Part shown: piece after piece, positions 60,703-64,000 of the stretch
How positions within the stretch are numbered: position 1 is the stretch's first letter
Layout of the letters: each line of letters starts with the position of its first letter
DNA from: Clostridium lundense DSM 17049
GTDB lineage: Bacteria; Bacillota; Clostridia; Clostridiales; Clostridiaceae
Length of the DNA stretch: 64,000 nt
Direction of reading: 5' to 3'
NCBI RefSeq assembly: GCF_000619945.1
Contig: NZ_JHVC01000008.1
Span: 1-64,000, forward strand
The notes under the pieces: generated by a model
Database searches by the model: none
The model's input: only the letters and a program-made list of their open reading frames with translations
What the model was told of the DNA's origin: nothing
Translations under genes and position numbers: made by a program

Positions 60703-62151
60703 CTAATATAATTCTTCAATTATTTCTTTAATTATTTCTCTCTCATCAAAGTGTATAGTTCTATCCTTTAATATCTGATAATCCTCATGGCCTTTTCCAG
60801 CTACCACTATTACATCACATTTTTTAGCTATTTCCATTGCCTTTTTAATTGCCTGTCTTCTATTTTCTACTACTATATAATTATCCTTTTCTATACCGTT
60901 TTTTATATCTTCTATTATTGATAAAGGCTCTTCACTTCTTGGATTATCTGAAGTTACAATAGCTATATCACTTAATTCTGTTCCTATTTTACCCATAATA
61001 GGTCTTTTAGTTTTATCTCTATCGCCTCCACATCCAAATACACTAATTAATCTGCCTTCAGTAAATTCCCTAGCGGTTTTAAGTATATTTTCTAATCCAT
61101 CAGGGGTATGAGCATAGTCAACTATAACTTCATAACCTAAATTATAATTCTTAGTTACTATTTCACATCTTCCTGGAACCCCATTCATATTTTCTAATCC
61201 ATTTTTAATAACTTCTAAATCTATACCTTCATTTAAACAAGCAAGAGCACTGCCTAATGAGTTTAAAATATTATATCTTCCTGGTATGTGTATATTGATT
61301 TCTTTTTCTTTTCCATCATAGTTTACTGTAAATTGCACACCCCTAGAATGCATTTTTATTTTTTCAGCCTTAAGATCTGAGTCCTTTTCTATAGAATATG
61401 TTAATTTATTTTCATTTATATCATTGTATATTCTTTTCCCATATTCATCATCCCAATTTATTATGGAATTTTCACTGTTCTTAAAAAGTAATAGCTTTGC
61501 TTCATAATAGTTTTCAAAAGTTTTATGGAAATCAAGATGGTCTTGTGTTAGATTGGTAAATATTGCCTGAGAAAACTTTATTCCATATACTCTATCTAAA
61601 TAAAGCGAGTGAGAAGAAACTTCCATAACACAATAATCTACACCTTGCTGGACCATTTCCTTAAATAACTTATGAATCTCTAAAGATTCTGGAGTTGTTC
61701 TATCTGAATGAAGTTTTTTATCTCCAATGTAATTAGCAATAGTTCCTAAAAGTCCAACTTTAAAACCAGCTTCTTCTAATATAGATTTAATCATGAAAGT
61801 AGAAGTAGTTTTACCATTTGTGCCTGTAATACCAATGATTTTTAATTTATTTTTAGGATTTCCATAAAAGTTTGAGGAAATTAATGCCATTGCCTTTCTG
61901 CTATCCTCTACTTTTATCATAGTACATTCTGGTAAATTTTCTACGTCCTCATCATAGATTACAACGACAGCTCCTTTTTCAGCAGCAGTTGGTATATACT
62001 TGTGTCCGTCAGTACTATATCCCTGTATTGCAAAAAATAAATCACCTTTATTTATATTTCTAGAATCATACTGAATATTATTTACCTCTATTTCATCTGA
62101 TCCTTTTGTAATTTCATAATTTAAACCTTTTAACATTTCCTTTAGCTTCAT
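60703..62151 (-). CDS. murE: UDP-MurNAc-L-Ala-D-Glu:meso-DAP ligase
   Basis: Adds the third residue of the peptidoglycan stem. The 482-residue protein has the P-loop ITGTNGKTTSTFM near 109, HSDRTTPESLEIH, the carbamylated-Lys region YEAKLLLFKN and the DNPR motif (TSDNPRSEEP, near 400), which is diagnostic of meso-diaminopimelate enzymes. It agrees with dapF in this window. The gene follows the spoVD-like gene by about 100 bp containing a 27-base palindrome. Confidence 0.95.
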   Translation of the reverse strand: MKLKEMLKGLNYEITKGSDEIEVNNIQYDSRNINKGDLFFAIQGYSTDGHKYIPTAAEKGAVVVIYDEDVENLPECTMIKVEDSRKAMALISSNFYGNPKNKLKIIGITGTNGKTTSTFMIKSILEEAGFKVGLLGTIANYIGDKKLHSDRTTPESLEIHKLFKEMVQQGVDYCVMEVSSHSLYLDRVYGIKFSQAIFTNLTQDHLDFHKTFENYYEAKLLLFKNSENSIINWDDEYGKRIYNDINENKLTYSIEKDSDLKAEKIKMHSRGVQFTVNYDGKEKEINIHIPGRYNILNSLGSALACLNEGIDLEVIKNGLENMNGVPGRCEIVTKNYNLGYEVIVDYAHTPDGLENILKTAREFTEGRLISVFGCGGDRDKTKRPIMGKIGTELSDIAIVTSDNPRSEEPLSIIEDIKNGIEKDNYIVVENRRQAIKKAMEIAKKCDVIVVAGKGHEDYQILKDRTIHFDEREIIKEIIEELY

Positions 62152-62216
62152 AATTACACCTCTTTAATTATATTGGTTAATAATTAAATTTTATTAATTA
62201 TTACTTTAACAATACA

Positions 62217-62243
62217 ACAGTGAACGGATAATCCGTTCACTGT
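62217..62243. repeat. Perfect palindrome between the spoVD-like gene and murE
   Basis: ACAGTGAACGGAT and its complement meet around a single base, so 27 bases are fully symmetrical. There is no clear T run on the minus strand. It may be a hairpin terminator or attenuator, or an operator; the strand cannot be decided. Confidence 0.55.
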
Positions 62244-62247
62244 AATA

Positions 62248-64000
62248 TTAATCTCCTACTTCGTCTAGTTTTACATATACAGTAGTTCCTTTTTGAACTT
62301 CTTCTCCTTCTTTTCTGCTCTGTTCGAATATTAATCCATTACCACTATATTCAATCTTTAAACCAATGCTATTTAAAAGTTGTGAAGCTCTTTCTATACT
62401 ATATCCTTTAACACTAGGAACTACCACTACTTTATTATAATTTGATGTACTTCCTGTGTAAAGTACTATTTTACTACCTTCTTTCACAGTATAACCCGGT
62501 TTTGGGCTTATATCTACTATATAGTCACCACTAGCATCAATTTTATAATCCAACCCTTTTTCTTTTAATAACTTTAATGCTTCACCTTTCTTCATTCCTC
62601 TTATCTCAGGTATCATAATGTCTTTTTTTAGACTCTCAGCTATTTTTTCCGAGGAAGCATCTGCTTTAAAAGCTAAATAATTAAAAATATCATTTAAAAC
62701 CTGTTGTGCTACTGGAGCTGATATTTGTCCAGCATAATAATTAGTAGGATCTGGTTCATCTATTGATACAAGTAAAGTTATCTTTGGTTTATCTATTGGA
62801 GCCATAGCTGCAAAAGAAGATATATATTTCCCTTCACCATATCTTCCATTTATAACCTTCTGAGCAGTACCAGTTTTTCCACCTATATGATACCCCTCTA
62901 TAAAAGCTCTTTGTCCTCCTCCTTCAGATACAACTCTTTCAAGATAAGTTCTCAATGTAGCTGCAGTTTTTCCATCAAGTACTGTTTTTTCTCCATAATT
63001 ATCAAACTTGCTATCTGTTACTTCTTTATTATTTCCCTCATCATAATGGGCTACTTCCTTTAAAACATGAGGTCTGATCCATTTGCCACCATTAGCTACT
63101 GCATTAAATGCTGCTAAATATTGCATAGTGGATACTGTATTAGCTTGACCAAAAGAAATAGTAGCAAGATCCACATCTGACATATTTTCAGCTTTCTTTA
63201 CTATACCTTTTGCTTCTCCTGGCAGATCTACTCCCGTTTTTTGCCCAAATCCAAATTTTTGTATATATGAATAAAGTTTTTCTTTTCCTAATTTTTTTCC
63301 TACTTCTGCAAAGCCTACGTTACAGGAATTCTTTATTATATCAGGAAAACTTTGCACACCATGCCCTGATCTTTTTGCACAATGTATGGTTCTCTTCCCT
63401 ACTACTACAGCACCAGTACAATTATATTTATCACTTTCAGAAACCACATTTTCTTCCATAGCAGAAGCTGCTGTTATAACTTTAAATATAGATCCAGGTT
63501 CAAAAGTGTCATTTACTGCTCTATTTCTCCACATAGCTTGAAGCTCATCACTAGTCTTACCCTTTACCCATGGATCATTAGGATTATAATCTGGTTTGTT
63601 TACCATAGCTAAGATTTCTCCACTATTAGGATCCATAGCTATTATTGAAACAGCTTTTGCCTTATTATCACTTAAAGCTTGATCTGCTGCTTTTTCACAA
63701 AAATGCTGTATCATTTCATCTATAGTAAGTATTACATCTTTTCCATCCTCAGGCTTAGTAAATTCCGAAATCACATAAGGAAGTTCTCTAGATCTAGTGT
63801 TGTCCATTTCCGCTATTCTCTTACCAGGCTTTCCTGATAATATTTTATCATATTGCATTTCTACTCCAGTAAGACCTTTTCCATCTGAATTAGTATGTCC
63901 TAAAACGTGTGCTAAAAAATTATTATTAGGATAATATCTCTTTGTATCAGCGGAAACTATTACTCCACTTATTTTCAAATCTCTAACCTTATCAGCCATA
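62248..64000 (-). CDS. spoVD: SpoVD/FtsI-type penicillin-binding protein, N-terminal part outside the window
   Basis: A class B transpeptidase. The visible 583 residues lack the membrane anchor and part of the pedestal domain; the Met at 63999 is internal. The catalytic Ser is in SIFK (S170-K173), SCN is near 218 and KTGTAQ near 374. Two PASTA domains end the protein (about 460-518 and 525-583, PEIRGMKKGEALKLLKEKGL and VPSVKGYSIERASQLLNSIG). Position before murE fits both SpoVD and FtsI of Clostridium; SpoVD of Bacillus has one PASTA domain. Confidence 0.9.
   Translation of the reverse strand, partial: MADKVRDLKISGVIVSADTKRYYPNNNFLAHVLGHTNSDGKGLTGVEMQYDKILSGKPGKRIAEMDNTRSRELPYVISEFTKPEDGKDVILTIDEMIQHFCEKAADQALSDNKAKAVSIIAMDPNSGEILAMVNKPDYNPNDPWVKGKTSDELQAMWRNRAVNDTFEPGSIFKVITAASAMEENVVSESDKYNCTGAVVVGKRTIHCAKRSGHGVQSFPDIIKNSCNVGFAEVGKKLGKEKLYSYIQKFGFGQKTGVDLPGEAKGIVKKAENMSDVDLATISFGQANTVSTMQYLAAFNAVANGGKWIRPHVLKEVAHYDEGNNKEVTDSKFDNYGEKTVLDGKTAATLRTYLERVVSEGGGQRAFIEGYHIGGKTGTAQKVINGRYGEGKYISSFAAMAPIDKPKITLLVSIDEPDPTNYYAGQISAPVAQQVLNDIFNYLAFKADASSEKIAESLKKDIMIPEIRGMKKGEALKLLKEKGLDYKIDASGDYIVDISPKPGYTVKEGSKIVLYTGSTSNYNKVVVVPSVKGYSIERASQLLNSIGLKIEYSGNGLIFEQSRKEGEEVQKGTTVYVKLDEVGD

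Noticed and set aside
1..64000. tRNA, rRNA, CRISPR arrays, prophage or restriction systems
   Set aside because: No cloverleaf-like, rRNA-like or regularly spaced repeat sequence was noticed, and no phage, Cas or restriction gene is present; a tRNAscan or CRISPR search was not run.

Overview
The window is AT-rich, low-GC Firmicute DNA. It carries a full set of endospore genes (spo0A, spoIVB, spoIIM, all eight spoIIIA genes, a spoVD-type penicillin-binding protein and an alpha/beta SASP), a Gram-positive type IV pilus locus and the Clostridium-style order scpB-scpA-dacF-pdp-punA-xerD. This points to Clostridium sensu stricto; I cannot name the species from the sequence alone. Almost every gene lies on the minus strand, so each operon reads from high to low coordinates. 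The plus-strand exceptions are a YhcN-type lipoprotein (8328) and rqcH (39640).

Layout from low to high coordinates. 1-345: end of an IS256-family insertion sequence next to scpB. 369-7250: scpB-scpA, dacF, pyrimidine-nucleoside phosphorylase, two tandem purine nucleoside phosphorylases, xerD. 7285-11243: spoIIM, the lipoprotein, spo0A and spoIVB. 11440-22909: one long housekeeping operon (asp23-like, nusB, folD, xseA, xseB, ispA, a large structured RNA, oapA, dxs, tlyA, nadK, argR, recN). 23022-28025: spoIIIAA-AH. 28172-30995: a Zn-ribbon protein, efp, a Xaa-Pro peptidase, aroK. 31044-37402: type IV pilus genes. 37537-42607: a propeller lipoprotein, dapF, rqcH, SASP, exoA. 42683-44166: a small cluster of unknown function. 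44392-47821: uraA, pyrR with its attenuator, an RluD-family enzyme, lspA. 47993-51322: a yteA-like gene, aroF, mtnN, aroB. 51468-64000: the division and wall cluster divIVA-ylmH-yggT-sepF-yggS-DUF881-sbp-DUF881-ftsQ-ftsW-mraY-murF-murE-spoVD.

The most notable points are: (1) an OLE RNA of about 730 nt between ispA and oapA, next to dxs; (2) spo0A is split by a one-base deletion in an A tract, cutting the receiver from the DNA-binding domain while the downstream sporulation genes are intact; (3) natural substitutions at catalytic or specificity residues in FolD (Lys to Gln), in one purine nucleoside phosphorylase (Asn to Asp) and in XerD (catalytic Arg to Lys); (4) a second broken gene of unknown function (42811-43592) and a pilC gene with no conventional start; (5) two small genes that are easy to miss (32712-32876 and 42683-42814); (6) a small inverted-repeat element between xseA and xseB that supplies the 3' end of xseA. 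I saw no tRNA, rRNA, CRISPR array or prophage.
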